From positions 194,982 through 258,981 of the forward strand of contig RXJH01000007.1 in the NCBI GenBank assembly GCA_003987725.1: a stretch of 64,000 nucleotides of DNA, written 5' to 3'. Below the pieces are notes generated by a model. It made no database searches. It was not told where the DNA came from and saw only the letters and a list, made by a program, of their open reading frames with translations. A program made the translations under genes and the position numbers. Positions 52,300 through 62,006 of this stretch are shown here, piece after piece (position 1 is the first letter of the stretch; every line of letters starts with the position of its first letter). The stretch is from Hyphomicrobium sp. Its GTDB lineage: Bacteria; Pseudomonadota; Alphaproteobacteria; Rhizobiales; Hyphomicrobiaceae.

Positions 52300-53553
52300 C
52301 TAGCACGCGACGGGTTCGTTGGCCTTTCGACCTTCCTGGAGCGTAGACTGATGTCCACGCGACGGAAAAACTTTGATCGCATTCAGCACGCCGTCCAACT
52401 GATCCTTCTCGTGCTTCGCCGTAATGAAAAAGCGAAGACGCGGCCCATCCCGCGGCACAGCGATCTGCACGATCGGCGACACGTAATAACCGGCATCAAG
52501 GGCAGCGCCAGCAACCTTCATGGTCGTGGGAACATCGTCGAAAAATATCGGAACGACCGCAATGCCAAGGCTGTTGCCCATGTTTAATCCGGCCGCACGC
52601 GCGGCCGCCGTGAAGTACTCGGAATTTTCGCGCAACCGAACCAATCGCGCCGGCTCCTCTTGCATTATCGAAAGAGCTGCGAGAGCAGCGGCCGCGCTCG
52701 AAGGCGAAAGCCCTACACTGTAAACAAACCCTGGCAACGTATAGCGAAGCCATTCGACAACGCTGCGTTTACCGGCGATGAAGCCTCCGCAGGAAACAAA
52801 TGCCTTCGAAAGCGTGCCGATGATCAGATCGATTTCCGAAGGATCAATGCCGTAATGCTCAGTGATTCCGCGTCCGGATGATCCGAGAACACCTATGGAG
52901 TGGGCTTCATCAATCATCAGCCAAACTTGATGACGGCGGCAGATCTCGATCAGCAATGGGAGATCAGGAATATCCCCATCCATGCTGTAGAGCCCTTCAA
53001 CGATGACGAGCGCTCTGTTGTATTTCGACCGTTCGCGCGCGAGCTGATCCCGAAGATGGTCAAGATCGTTATGCCGAAACGTGAGAACGTCGGCGCGCGA
53101 CAGTTCGGCTCCCACCATGATGCTATTATGGCAAGCCTCGTCGACAAAAATAATATCGCCCTTTGTCAGGAGATGCGAAACCAAGGTGACGTTTGCGCCG
53201 TATCCACTTACGAGCGCAAGAGCGTCTTCGACTCCTAAGAACCGCGCGAATTCGCACTCCAATGTTCGATGCAGCCGGAGTTCCCCGCCGACCAGGCGAG
53301 ATGCTCCGGCGCCCGGGCCCATCGTATCGATGGCAGTCTTCGCCGCTTCCCTGACCCGCGGATTCTCCGCCAATCCCAAATAGTCGTAGTGCGCGAAACT
53401 TACGACCTCGGTGCTGCGTGATCCTGCAGTCGCGCTCACCCACTCTTCGCTTGGGCGGCAATACGGAAACTGGTCTTTGACGACTGACGTCCCAGACAAG
53501 ACAAATCTGCGCCCGGCGTACTGAGCAAGAGAGGCGCGTTCCTTATTGCTCAT
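52300..53553 (-). CDS. alpha-oxoamine synthase (serine palmitoyltransferase / BioF type)
   Basis: A 417-residue PLP enzyme. Conserved parts are FAHYDYLGLAENPRVREAA, GPGAGASRLVGGELRLHRTL, DEAHSIGVLGSSGRGITEHY, and the PLP lysine in GTLSKAFVSCGGFIAG. It condenses an amino acid with an acyl thioester. BioF lies with biotin genes, which are absent here; the nearby SDR, YghO-like and CDP-alcohol genes make serine palmitoyltransferase or a related long-chain base synthase more likely. CqsA-type signal synthesis is another option. GAGGG supports the start at 53553. Confidence 0.85.
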   Translation of the reverse strand: MSNKERASLAQYAGRRFVLSGTSVVKDQFPYCRPSEEWVSATAGSRSTEVVSFAHYDYLGLAENPRVREAAKTAIDTMGPGAGASRLVGGELRLHRTLECEFARFLGVEDALALVSGYGANVTLVSHLLTKGDIIFVDEACHNSIMVGAELSRADVLTFRHNDLDHLRDQLARERSKYNRALVIVEGLYSMDGDIPDLPLLIEICRRHQVWLMIDEAHSIGVLGSSGRGITEHYGIDPSEIDLIIGTLSKAFVSCGGFIAGKRSVVEWLRYTLPGFVYSVGLSPSSAAAALAALSIMQEEPARLVRLRENSEYFTAAARAAGLNMGNSLGIAVVPIFFDDVPTTMKVAGAALDAGYYVSPIVQIAVPRDGPRLRFFITAKHEKDQLDGVLNAIKVFPSRGHQSTLQEGRKANEPVAC

Positions 53554-53666
53554 CGCATCCCTCTGGGGGGACTGAAAGAGCAAACCAGTGCGAACTGAAC
53601 TTGGTCATAAATCTAAACCGCTTGGAGCAAGCCCACCGGTTCCAGCGAACCGACATGTGGCGAAGA

Positions 53667-54437
53667 TTAGGACTCTCTGGCGGGCGCGCCGCCCGACTCG
53701 AGGGTGATCATATCGACTGCGGACGCGCTGCCCTTGCCCCGAACGGGATCAAGAATGGAGATCTCATGCGCGTCTTTCACAAACGTGACGACTGCGCAAC
53801 CGAGAGCAAACACCGACACTCCGATCGCTGCGAAATCGAACACCGTCAGATCACCCAAGAACGTTGAAACCGGAAATGGCTCGACAAAGAGCGTCAACAG
53901 CATCCCCGCTCCGACAAGGATACGAATCTCTGTCGGCCCCACGCCGAAATAGCTCAGCTGCATCGTGCGAGACACGTGCAATTTGACGAGGGAGTAGATC
54001 GTCATCACCAGGTAGGCGACCAGCGCAACAAGAATGACCTGGAACTGCAGATAGGGGGACAATCCCAACCCGAGAACGATCAGGATTTGCGAAGCGACAT
54101 CGCTCAGGTGATCGACAAAAAATCCGTATCGAGGCCGTTCGATCTTGCGAAACCGCGCGACGGTCCCGTCAAGAGAATCGCCGAGCCAGTTCAAAAACAG
54201 CCCGGCGATGGCGAGATACAAAAAGCTGGTGGAGAGGTTGGTCAAGGCCGCGCCGGTGCCTGCGCAAACCGCTCCAAAAACTCCGAGCGCCGTGAGTTGA
54301 TTTGGGGAAATGGCTTTTGGTACGCGCGGCGTGAGCCAATTCAACACCGCCCTTTCGGGACGCGCGGAGAAGCCATCTAGGATACGATTGTGGGTTTCAC
54401 GCACATCAAATGTATTTACCACGCTAATCCCCCGCAC
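53667..54437 (-). CDS. CDP-alcohol phosphatidyltransferase family membrane protein
   Basis: A 256-residue integral membrane enzyme with about six helices. The family motif D-x2-DG-x2-AR-x9-G-x3-D-x3-D is complete in the stretch that starts GDSLDGTVARFRKIERPR. It transfers a phospho-alcohol from a CDP-linked donor to an alcohol acceptor. The substrate is not clear. It is 113 bp upstream of the oxoamine synthase gene on the same strand, so lipid headgroup attachment, perhaps to the sphingoid product or a capsule lipid anchor, is a reasonable hypothesis. Confidence 0.85.
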   Translation of the reverse strand: MRGISVVNTFDVRETHNRILDGFSARPERAVLNWLTPRVPKAISPNQLTALGVFGAVCAGTGAALTNLSTSFLYLAIAGLFLNWLGDSLDGTVARFRKIERPRYGFFVDHLSDVASQILIVLGLGLSPYLQFQVILVALVAYLVMTIYSLVKLHVSRTMQLSYFGVGPTEIRILVGAGMLLTLFVEPFPVSTFLGDLTVFDFAAIGVSVFALGCAVVTFVKDAHEISILDPVRGKGSASAVDMITLESGGAPARES

Positions 54438-54504
54438 CCAAAACCTACTAATAAAATTAACTAATCAATATGCACCGCGACGTGACGATGTCCACAGTCA
54501 CCTT

Positions 54505-55800
54505 TTAAATCGTTGACAGGAAGTCTTCCATGTCGCGCAAGCGACACAGCGATTGGCGCCGCAAATTGTCTAACGATATTCCACAATGCTCAGTTGATGA
54601 GCGTTCGGCATCGAATATTCGCAATATTTCTTTTTTCCATCCCAAACCATCATCCGGCGATAGATACGTCGGTCCATCCAAGCCACGAAAGCACGGAAGC
54701 TCGGAAGCTACAACCGGAATACCGAGCGTCAAGGCCTCCGACACAGGCAATCCAAAGCCCTCTGCAAAGGAGGGCATTAGGAGCGCCCGGGCGCCGCGAA
54801 AAATCTCGACAAGCTGAGGCGTTCTGAGCGCTTCCAGCCACCTCACATGACGAGCGATCTGTGTCGTTCGCTCAAGCAAATCACGTACATTTTCGTTCTC
54901 CCAGCCATTCGCCCCGATGATCACGAGCTGGGGAACGTCGTCGCCGCGTTCTGCCACCAGCTCGCGCCATACTTGCAGGAGCAAGAGGTGATTCTTTCTT
55001 GGCTCGACTGTGCCGAGAACTACGAAATAGGGTCGTCCCAGCGCATTGAAATCGCGTTTTTCGGAATACGCAAATTGTTCATCGACAGAAATCGGTATCG
55101 TAGCGATGGGCGGGACTGAGCCACCGCGTCTCTTGATTTGGTCGACGAGCGCGTCTTTCGTTTCGGAATGCGAGACAATAATTCCGCTTGCACATCTCGC
55201 CACCACATCAACTCGCGCCGAATGAACGCGTTGCTCGATAGGCGGAAAAAACTCCGGATAGATGAGAGGCAGGATATCATGCACCATAAAAACGGCTTTG
55301 ATATCAGGTCGTTTATGGAGAAACCGAAAATAACGACTTAAAAACAAAGGAAACTGACTGATATTCAAATATACGGCGTTCGGCGGTGCCGAGCTGACCA
55401 GACTGCCCCCTGAAAGAATGCCGCCAACAAAAACGTTCGCAGACTTCAAAAAAGCAGCCAGGGAAGCCACCGTCTGACGCCCGGCGTCTGCATCAAGACG
55501 CGTCCTTACTTTGCCTTCCGCGCCCGCCGCGAACCACTTGCTGAACTCGGAATAGGGTGGCTCCGCACCCACGGACATGTCCTCGCGCCAGTGGGCAGTA
55601 AGGTCATCCAAGAGACGTCGCGCAGGCAGATTTTCGACCAGGCGCGGACCGAGGGGGCTGGCAAGAACGCCCCGACCGCCACGCGAATGGCCCAAAAAAT
55701 GTTGGGCATAGCGCAAATCTACGCGATCGATGCCGTTTGGCGTGGAGCGGGAAAATCGCGTCGCCAATCGGGACAGATCAAAAACGACTTCCCTCGGCAT
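54505..55800 (-). CDS. GT4-type glycosyltransferase, paralog of 58347
   Basis: A 431-residue GT-B enzyme opening VVFDLSRLATRFSRSTPNGI with the G-I-D-R-V-D-L signature that also appears in the genes at 58347 and 37120 and in domain 3 of the giant protein. Donor domain: VLGTVEPRKNHLLLLQVW and SFAEGFGLPVSEALTLGIPV (E-x7-E). It ends 27 bp from the family-B gene upstream on the same strand. It should add one sugar to the polymer in the cytoplasm. Confidence 0.88.
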   Translation of the reverse strand: MPREVVFDLSRLATRFSRSTPNGIDRVDLRYAQHFLGHSRGGRGVLASPLGPRLVENLPARRLLDDLTAHWREDMSVGAEPPYSEFSKWFAAGAEGKVRTRLDADAGRQTVASLAAFLKSANVFVGGILSGGSLVSSAPPNAVYLNISQFPLFLSRYFRFLHKRPDIKAVFMVHDILPLIYPEFFPPIEQRVHSARVDVVARCASGIIVSHSETKDALVDQIKRRGGSVPPIATIPISVDEQFAYSEKRDFNALGRPYFVVLGTVEPRKNHLLLLQVWRELVAERGDDVPQLVIIGANGWENENVRDLLERTTQIARHVRWLEALRTPQLVEIFRGARALLMPSFAEGFGLPVSEALTLGIPVVASELPCFRGLDGPTYLSPDDGLGWKKEILRIFDAERSSTEHCGISLDNLRRQSLCRLRDMEDFLSTI

Positions 55801-55826
55801 GCATGCCCGCGATACAGCCTCTTCGA

Positions 55827-56900
55827 TTATGGGGCGGACGGTAACAACATCTGTCCGGTATTGTCATCAACGAAGAAGAGCAATTCGATAAGGGATAGCC
55901 GGCCTCGTTCGACGCCACGTTCCACGATCAGTCTAATCTCGAGTGATTGCAGGGCGTCGACATGATTGAGCACAAAATATCCTCGGTAGCCGCCGGCCTT
56001 TCGACGCTCGATACGAGCGCGCGCTAATGCCAGGTTGTCGAAGCGTTCGCCGTAGAATTCAAGAACGAACGGCACATCCTCAATTTCTTCCGAGAATGCG
56101 AGGAACGCCTCCACGCGATAGCGGTTCGGCGGAAGGTGGAAATACGGCCCATAGTAGAGTGTGCGCGCGGGTCCCGCGACGTCGATGACCTCGGGCGGAG
56201 GCAGCTCGGGATCACCGCTGAACTTGAATACGGGCGTCGGCCAGGAAATTGGCCGCACGGCCGAACCCTTTGCCATTGCGAGCAGCGGATCCATGACACT
56301 TCGCGCCAAATTCAGCTGATCGATCTGGCCGTCACCCAGGCTAAATCGTATTGGCGCGAGATAATCGCGGACATGTTGTTTGAGGGCGGCCTCCAGACTA
56401 TCGCCGCCCGAAGCGTCGGCAACTTCATTCACGACAGCATCTATCTCATCCCGTCCGAGGCCGATTTGCAGCGAACGAGCGATCGAATGAACGACGGCTT
56501 TGGCGTCCGTGGAATTGTCACGCGACAGCACGGTGACTCGATCGCTCTGGCCGATGGCGAAATTGGCAACGGCCGACGTCGTTTGCGCGCGAATAGACTG
56601 AAGATGGGAAAGGCCGATGACCGTTCGCTGAAAAGCAAGAATGTCCGCCGGATCTTCAACGACCGCAATGACACTTAAATCTCCGCGCCCGATGGCATCG
56701 ATGGCGGCGGGGCCCGGATAATTCGAGAGGTAAATCTGGTAATCTTTGCCAAAGCTTAGAATACCGTCTTCGCGATCGATCTGCACGACGCGGGCATGCG
56801 GCGCCCGCGCCGCAAGTCGTCGCACGACGTCAAAAACCCAAGTTATGAAGACGCCGTGCGCACCGACGATGATGGACCCGAACGGCGAAGCATCCCTCAT
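55827..56900 (-). CDS. unrecognised protein family member B (357 aa)
   Basis: Shares landmarks with the 39491-40516 protein: opening GSIIVGAHGVFITWVFDVVR against DALIIGPPGGLTFWAFEVLR, then DVAGPARTLYYGPYFHLPPN against DLMGPARMLVHGPYMHLPPG, and a GRLSLIELLF end. No signal peptide. The N-terminal half looks alpha/beta, the C-terminal 110 residues beta-rich. It is directly upstream of a GT4 gene, on the same strand, as member A is directly downstream of one. Function not recognised. Confidence 0.75.
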   Translation of the reverse strand: MRDASPFGSIIVGAHGVFITWVFDVVRRLAARAPHARVVQIDREDGILSFGKDYQIYLSNYPGPAAIDAIGRGDLSVIAVVEDPADILAFQRTVIGLSHLQSIRAQTTSAVANFAIGQSDRVTVLSRDNSTDAKAVVHSIARSLQIGLGRDEIDAVVNEVADASGGDSLEAALKQHVRDYLAPIRFSLGDGQIDQLNLARSVMDPLLAMAKGSAVRPISWPTPVFKFSGDPELPPPEVIDVAGPARTLYYGPYFHLPPNRYRVEAFLAFSEEIEDVPFVLEFYGERFDNLALARARIERRKAGGYRGYFVLNHVDALQSLEIRLIVERGVERGRLSLIELLFFVDDNTGQMLLPSAP

Positions 56901-56969
56901 TTGGGAATCCGACTTCTCCGCAGACGAACGAGCAGGTTAGCCCCCATCCGCAGATCTTCTCCCGCGCCT

Positions 56970-58142
56970 TTATCGGGACGTATAGTAATATGTCGAAAGG
57001 GCCGGCGAAGCCAACGTCCCGATAACTCTAAAGACCTTCTCGATCTCAGTTAGCGGCGCGGTGCTTACATATAGAATGTCCTTATCCCGCATGGCAAAGC
57101 GTCGGGCGCGGAAAAGCGAGATTGGGTTGCTTACATCAAGCCGATAGACGACAGGAACAACATTGCCGTTCTCAACCAGTCGCGGCGAAATGTTGGGATA
57201 TTGGCGCGCGAGACGTACGGGCTCATATCGAAGGACAAAAACACCCGTCGGATCTGACCTTTCATCCAGAAGCCCGCCCGCTTTTCCCATGGCTTCTTCG
57301 AGTGTGATGCCGCCGGCGTCAAATGGCACAACAGCATTGCGCCCGGTAGCGCCGACCGCAGTAAAGGACTGAGGCGCTCGATACACCGTCACGATGTCCC
57401 GGGGACGAACGTAGATATTTTCCTTGGTATTGGCGAGGATGGCCTGCATCGGGACGCTCAAGGACGTCCCATCTCGCGAGAGTGTAATGAACGCCTCATG
57501 GACGGGCGCCTTGATGCCACCGGCTTGCGCGATGACGTCCAGAATGCGGTCCCCATTCGGATTAAGAGGTACGATCGCGCCGTTGGCGACATCGCCAGCG
57601 ACCGTCACCGACTGGCTGACGTTCTTGGTCAACGTGACCATGGCCTGCGGGTCGGGAGTTTTGCCCTGCAATCCCTTGACGATCATCCGTTCGATTTCCG
57701 GCGTCGTCAAACCCGCGACGCGCAACCGGCCTGCATAGGGAACGTTGATCGTTCCGTCGCGCGCGATGACCTGCTCGGGGATGGAGGAGTTACGCGTTCC
57801 CTGAGCCACCGAATGATCGCCAGTAGGCGCCGAGTAGAGGCCGCCCGATCCCGTTTCCCAGATGTTGACTTGAACGGCGTCGCCGACTTGGACTTTTTGC
57901 GCCTGCGGGCCGCGGTAATCGCCGTAGGTCGCGCTGAACGATGGGCGGCGCCAGTCGGATACGACATCAAGCGTCTGATCGGTGATATCGACGAGCGCGA
58001 AGGGAGCATCCTCTTGGCTGCCCGCGGCGATGAGATCGCGCCCGCGCGGACCAGTCCCGCTGCAGCCAGCGAGGCTAGCTGCCAACGACACGACCGTTAG
58101 GAATAACGCACAGGTGGGAGCAAGCCCGAACGCGAACGTCAT
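56970..58142 (-). CDS. outer-membrane polysaccharide export lipoprotein (Wza/KpsD-like)
   Basis: A 390-residue lipoprotein: the signal MTFAFGLAPTCALFLTVVSL leads to lipobox L-A-G-C (Cys27). The polysaccharide export domain (about 75-165) starts with VQVGDAVQVNIWETGSGG. SLBB-like units follow (SVTVAGDVANGAIVPLNPNG, FTAVGATGRNAVVPFDAGGI), and the C-terminal part gives the ring-forming region. Length fits Wza. It should be the outer-membrane channel for the KpsMT-like exporter. It is 69 bp upstream of family member B on the same strand. Confidence 0.88.
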   Translation of the reverse strand: MTFAFGLAPTCALFLTVVSLAASLAGCSGTGPRGRDLIAAGSQEDAPFALVDITDQTLDVVSDWRRPSFSATYGDYRGPQAQKVQVGDAVQVNIWETGSGGLYSAPTGDHSVAQGTRNSSIPEQVIARDGTINVPYAGRLRVAGLTTPEIERMIVKGLQGKTPDPQAMVTLTKNVSQSVTVAGDVANGAIVPLNPNGDRILDVIAQAGGIKAPVHEAFITLSRDGTSLSVPMQAILANTKENIYVRPRDIVTVYRAPQSFTAVGATGRNAVVPFDAGGITLEEAMGKAGGLLDERSDPTGVFVLRYEPVRLARQYPNISPRLVENGNVVPVVYRLDVSNPISLFRARRFAMRDKDILYVSTAPLTEIEKVFRVIGTLASPALSTYYYTSR

Positions 58143-58346
58143 GCGAAATATAGCCCCCCCACTCAGCGCTAGTATACGTAGCTATAATTCAGCGTCAGCA
58201 TAAGAAATTTTTGAACAATCAGAACCCACGCAAATGTGACCATTCCGCCACAAAAAAAATGCCATTCAGCCGGATTTAAGCGGCGGATATTGAGAAATCG
58301 ATTCAAGGGTGATTGCCGTCACTCGTTTCTCCCCAGCAAATCTTTT

Positions 58347-59627
58347 TTAAAGCGCGCGCAGAAAATCGTCGACTCCCTCGAAATATGCTGTCCAGTCCGG
58401 CGGACAAAACGACTGAGCCGCGGTCCGTGCCTGAATTGCGCGAGGATGGTTCGCGTTGCAGAGATCGAGGATCGCTTGCCTCCAACCCGGCCCATCGATG
58501 GGATGGATGTACTGACATCGATCCTGTCCGACTTCCTTGAACACCGCAATGTTGGAGGCAAGGACCGGCGTGCCGAAGCTTAGCGCTTCGACGATGGGGA
58601 GCCCGTAGCCTTCCGCAAACGATGGCACGAGTGCCGCACGGGCATTTCTGAGCAGCATCGCCAAACCGGCGTCTGTAATCCCCGCTACTTCGACGACGTG
58701 AGGTCGAACGATGTCGCTGCGATCTAGGACGTCGAGAACCTGCTCGTTTTCCCATCCTCGCCCTCCAACAATGACCAGCTTGGGAGGGTGCGGATGGTCC
58801 TCGGCGATGCGCCGCCAAGAATTCAAGACAAGCAGATGATTTTTCCTCGGCTCGATCGTCCCGACCATTAGAAAATAGGGATGCCGCGCTAACACGGCAT
58901 CGAACTGTTGCTCTTCCCTCTTGGCACTTAGTGGAGACGGCAGCGGCGCAACCCAGATCGGCACCGGGGTAAGACCCCGCGTCCGATACTCATGTCGAAC
59001 ACGGTCGGCAACGGAAGCGCTTGCAACGATCAACGCTCGTGCGTACCGGGAAATGGTAGCAAAGCGCCGTTCGAAGCGCGTTTTGTATCCGGGGCGAAAG
59101 AATTCCGGATAGTCGAGCGGCAGGAGATCGTGGACCATAAAGACCGGCACGACATCCCTGCGATGATCAAGCCACGTAAAGAAGCGATGGTTCTCGAAGA
59201 CGTGCTGCGCCACATTGAGATAGATCGCCCCTTCCGGCAATGTGCTCCGGCCGCGCGAGAGCCGCCAAACAATCTGCGTGGCGCGACGTTGCCATCGATT
59301 GGCAACCTGTCGTTTCGCCGGCCTTTCATTTGCAGGAACATGCGCGGCAGCGATGCCGGCGACCGCCGACAAAACCCTCGCAAACGCCCGATCATTTTCG
59401 AGTTCGCCGCCGCTCCAGCGGTCCGCCGTCGCAAGCGCGCTCAGTTGAGGCAGCGTTTTTGCGTCGTGGAACCGGGGCGCCGTCAGCCCGTAATGAACTG
59501 CTGTTGAACAGCGGTCGCGTGCAAAATGTTCAAGATAAAGAAGATCGACCTTATCGATCCCAGAGGGTCGTTCGACAACCAGACGTGAAACGACATGTGT
59601 CGCATCAAATGCGATCGGACGCGACAT
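58347..59627 (-). CDS. GT4-type glycosyltransferase, paralog of 54505
   Basis: A 426-residue GT-B enzyme starting MSRPIAFDATHVVSRLVVER with P-S-G-I-D-K-V-D-L, matching its paralog at 54505. GGAAG is upstream of this ATG, so I reject the longer frame to 59756. The donor domain carries VGTIEPRKNHLLVLNSW, VIVGGRGWENEQV and SFAEGYGLPIVEALSFGTPV. It is the first gene of the minus-strand group running to the Wza-like gene, although a 204-bp gap separates them. Confidence 0.87.
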   Translation of the reverse strand: MSRPIAFDATHVVSRLVVERPSGIDKVDLLYLEHFARDRCSTAVHYGLTAPRFHDAKTLPQLSALATADRWSGGELENDRAFARVLSAVAGIAAAHVPANERPAKRQVANRWQRRATQIVWRLSRGRSTLPEGAIYLNVAQHVFENHRFFTWLDHRRDVVPVFMVHDLLPLDYPEFFRPGYKTRFERRFATISRYARALIVASASVADRVRHEYRTRGLTPVPIWVAPLPSPLSAKREEQQFDAVLARHPYFLMVGTIEPRKNHLLVLNSWRRIAEDHPHPPKLVIVGGRGWENEQVLDVLDRSDIVRPHVVEVAGITDAGLAMLLRNARAALVPSFAEGYGLPIVEALSFGTPVLASNIAVFKEVGQDRCQYIHPIDGPGWRQAILDLCNANHPRAIQARTAAQSFCPPDWTAYFEGVDDFLRAL

Positions 59628-59910
59628 TGAACTTCCAAGCTTCCCCACACTGCGCACGCAGTGGTGCACCCACCGATGACGATCGTAAAGCACCATCATG
59701 CTTCGGGGAAGCCGCCGCAAGTGAGCAATGCTGGCCAATCCGTGCCACCCATGCACCTGGGTGAACGATGGCCTTCACCCCGTTAGGCCGTGGCCCGGGA
59801 GCTCTCTACCTCAATGAGCGTACCGATGTCTCCTCCTCCGACAGTGGACGACTGACCCGGGACCACAGACTGATTAACGGAACTAATCGTTCAAGTTTTC
59901 CGCCCTGACG
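59628..59910. other. divergent intergenic region
   Basis: Part of a roughly 350-bp gap between a minus-strand glycosyltransferase and a plus-strand acyltransferase. No gene is supported. It should hold the promoter of the minus-strand group, but I do not see a clear consensus for that direction. Confidence 0.4.
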
Positions 59911-59940
59911 TTGCCGTGATGATAGAGAACACCGTATATA
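59911..59940 (+). promoter_or_regulatory. sigma-70-like promoter of the acyltransferase gene
   Basis: TTGCCG at 59911-59916 and TATATA at 59935-59940 with an 18-bp spacer. It is 38 bp before the ATG at 59979, which is preceded by GGGGCGGA. This fits a normal vegetative promoter with a short leader. Confidence 0.45.
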
Positions 59941-59978
59941 TCGCGATCTTTTAGGGGGAACGGGGCGGAATATCGCTG

Positions 59979-61925
59979 ATGACGTACCGGGCGGATATTG
60001 ACGGCTTGCGAGCGCTCGCCATCGTTCTAGTTGTTATCTTTCACGCCAAGCTTGATGTGCTGAGCGGCGGCTTCATCGGAGTCGACGTATTCTTCGTAAT
60101 CTCGGGCTATCTTATTGCTTCGAACATCGCGAACGATGCGGCTAAAGGCGAATTTTCCGTTGTGCAATTCTATGCCCGACGTGCACGACGAATTCTCCCA
60201 GCTCTCTTTCTGGTTCTTTTCGCATCGTCCATCGCAGCGTTATACTTTCTAATCTTGCCGCAGGACCTTGAGACGTTCGCGCGCTCGGCGCGAGCTGCCC
60301 TGCTTTTTTATTCGAACATCTTTTTCAGCCGGAGTGGAGACTATTTCGGACCCGCGCTTGAATCGCAGCCACTGCTCCACACGTGGTCTCTCGGGGTCGA
60401 AGAGCAGTTTTATCTGATCGCACCCTTTCTTCTTGCGCCTTTGATGACGTCGACCAGAACCCGCCCGTGGATGATCTTTGCGGCGGTCTTAGTTCTTTTT
60501 GTCTTTCTCTCGCAGTACGCCGTACTGCGCGGCGGATCGAAAGCTTTTTATTGGCCGCATACACGCGCGTTCGAACTGATGATCGGCGTAGCGATAGCGT
60601 CGCCATTATTAAAGCCGCTACCAACGAGAGCGATCGGATTTGCTTCGGCGGCGGGAATGACGATGATCATGCTGGCTGCATTGACCTTTACCGAAAAGAC
60701 GGCATTTCCAGGCTTTGCGGCTCTATTGCCGACAGTGGGGGCCGCATTATTGATATGGTCTGGAAGATCTGGTTCCACATTTATCGGCCGCGCGCTGTCA
60801 ATGCCGGTCCCAGTGTACTTGGGTAAGATCTCATACCCGCTTTACCTGTGGCACTGGCCAATTTTCGTCTTCGCGGGCTTGTTGCCGGTCCCCTTGGTGT
60901 CGCCGTTGGATCGGATTGGACTCATTGTGCTGGCGATAGCATGCGCAACAGCAACCTACCATCTTCTGGAACTGCCGATCCGACGTCACGTTCGGACCGA
61001 CGCCCTGCACCGACCATTCATTTTCAAGACAACAGCCGCGGCTGCAATCGTTTGTCTTCTACCTCTGCAATTCTTGATTTGGTCAGAAGGGTGGAGTGAC
61101 CGGTTTGGTCCGGAGGTTGCGCGTTTCACGCGCGAAAATCCGACAAGCCTGATGACTCCGGGTCTTTGCGCTAAGTCCGCCAATCCGTTGTCGGCTGACT
61201 GCATGATTGGTGATGCGACGGCTCCGAATGCGACGTTTGTCTTATGGGGCGACTCGCATGGCCGGATGATCGCACCGGCAATATCGGAGATTGCCAAAAC
61301 GAAAGGTCTGAAAGGCTACTTCGTTGCGCAGGGGGGATGCGCACCCCTGATCATTCCAGAGAGCGTGCCGTTGCCCATCAAATGCCGGGAGGCGGAGGAA
61401 AGGCTGTTCCGGTATCTTTCTGAAGCTAGAATTGAGCGGGTCATACTTATCGGACGGTGGGCCGCGTACTACACTCAGCCAAGAAACGGCAAAGAGGCGA
61501 AGGACCTCGTTCGGTTCGGCATTCCGTTCGCCCGCGCACTACCCGAAACGGTAAATCAACTTACTTCCGGAAATCGCGAGCTGATATTGATGGGTCCTGT
61601 CCCGGAACCGCTGTTTAACGTGCCGCTGACAATGACAACTGCGCTTATCCATGGACAGTCATCGTCAGTGTCAATTCCACGATCCACGTTCGATGAACGC
61701 AATGCTGAAATACTGAAAGTTCTTGCCCAGGCGGGAGCGCAAGACCGCGTCAGACTGATCTATCCCCATTTGACCTTCTGCGATGACCAAAAGTGCCACG
61801 CATCCGAAGATGGCCGCGCCCTCTATGTTGATGACAATCACCTGAGCCCGCGAGGCGCAGCCAAACTGAGCAGCGCCCTTTCCACTATTTTTCCGGCATA
61901 CGCAGAATCCAACCTGTCGCGCTGA
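59979..61925 (+). CDS. AT3-SGNH O-acyltransferase (OafA/YrhL type)
   Basis: A 648-residue membrane acyltransferase. Residues 1-360 are the acyltransferase-3 domain with about ten helices: MTYRADIDGLRALAIVLVVI, DVFFVISGYLIASNI, RRARRILPALF. Residues about 400-645 form a periplasmic SGNH esterase-like domain: VLWGDSHGRMIAPA (nucleophile serine) and YVDDNHLSPRGAAKL (D-x-x-H). This type O-acetylates surface polysaccharides such as O-antigen. It probably decorates the capsule made by this locus. Monocistronic, with its own promoter candidate. Confidence 0.92.
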   Translation: MTYRADIDGLRALAIVLVVIFHAKLDVLSGGFIGVDVFFVISGYLIASNIANDAAKGEFSVVQFYARRARRILPALFLVLFASSIAALYFLILPQDLETFARSARAALLFYSNIFFSRSGDYFGPALESQPLLHTWSLGVEEQFYLIAPFLLAPLMTSTRTRPWMIFAAVLVLFVFLSQYAVLRGGSKAFYWPHTRAFELMIGVAIASPLLKPLPTRAIGFASAAGMTMIMLAALTFTEKTAFPGFAALLPTVGAALLIWSGRSGSTFIGRALSMPVPVYLGKISYPLYLWHWPIFVFAGLLPVPLVSPLDRIGLIVLAIACATATYHLLELPIRRHVRTDALHRPFIFKTTAAAAIVCLLPLQFLIWSEGWSDRFGPEVARFTRENPTSLMTPGLCAKSANPLSADCMIGDATAPNATFVLWGDSHGRMIAPAISEIAKTKGLKGYFVAQGGCAPLIIPESVPLPIKCREAEERLFRYLSEARIERVILIGRWAAYYTQPRNGKEAKDLVRFGIPFARALPETVNQLTSGNRELILMGPVPEPLFNVPLTMTTALIHGQSSSVSIPRSTFDERNAEILKVLAQAGAQDRVRLIYPHLTFCDDQKCHASEDGRALYVDDNHLSPRGAAKLSSALSTIFPAYAESNLSR

Positions 61926-62006
61926 ATTGGACTCTTCGCGGCTAGACCCGCGCGCTCTTAAAGCTCTTGTCGTCGGAGCCGCGAGGGTCCCAAAGAAGCT
62001 GATATC

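Noticed and set aside
52300-53553. Naming the oxoamine synthase bioF
   Set aside because: No biotin genes are nearby and the neighbours suggest lipid synthesis, so the specific name is not justified.
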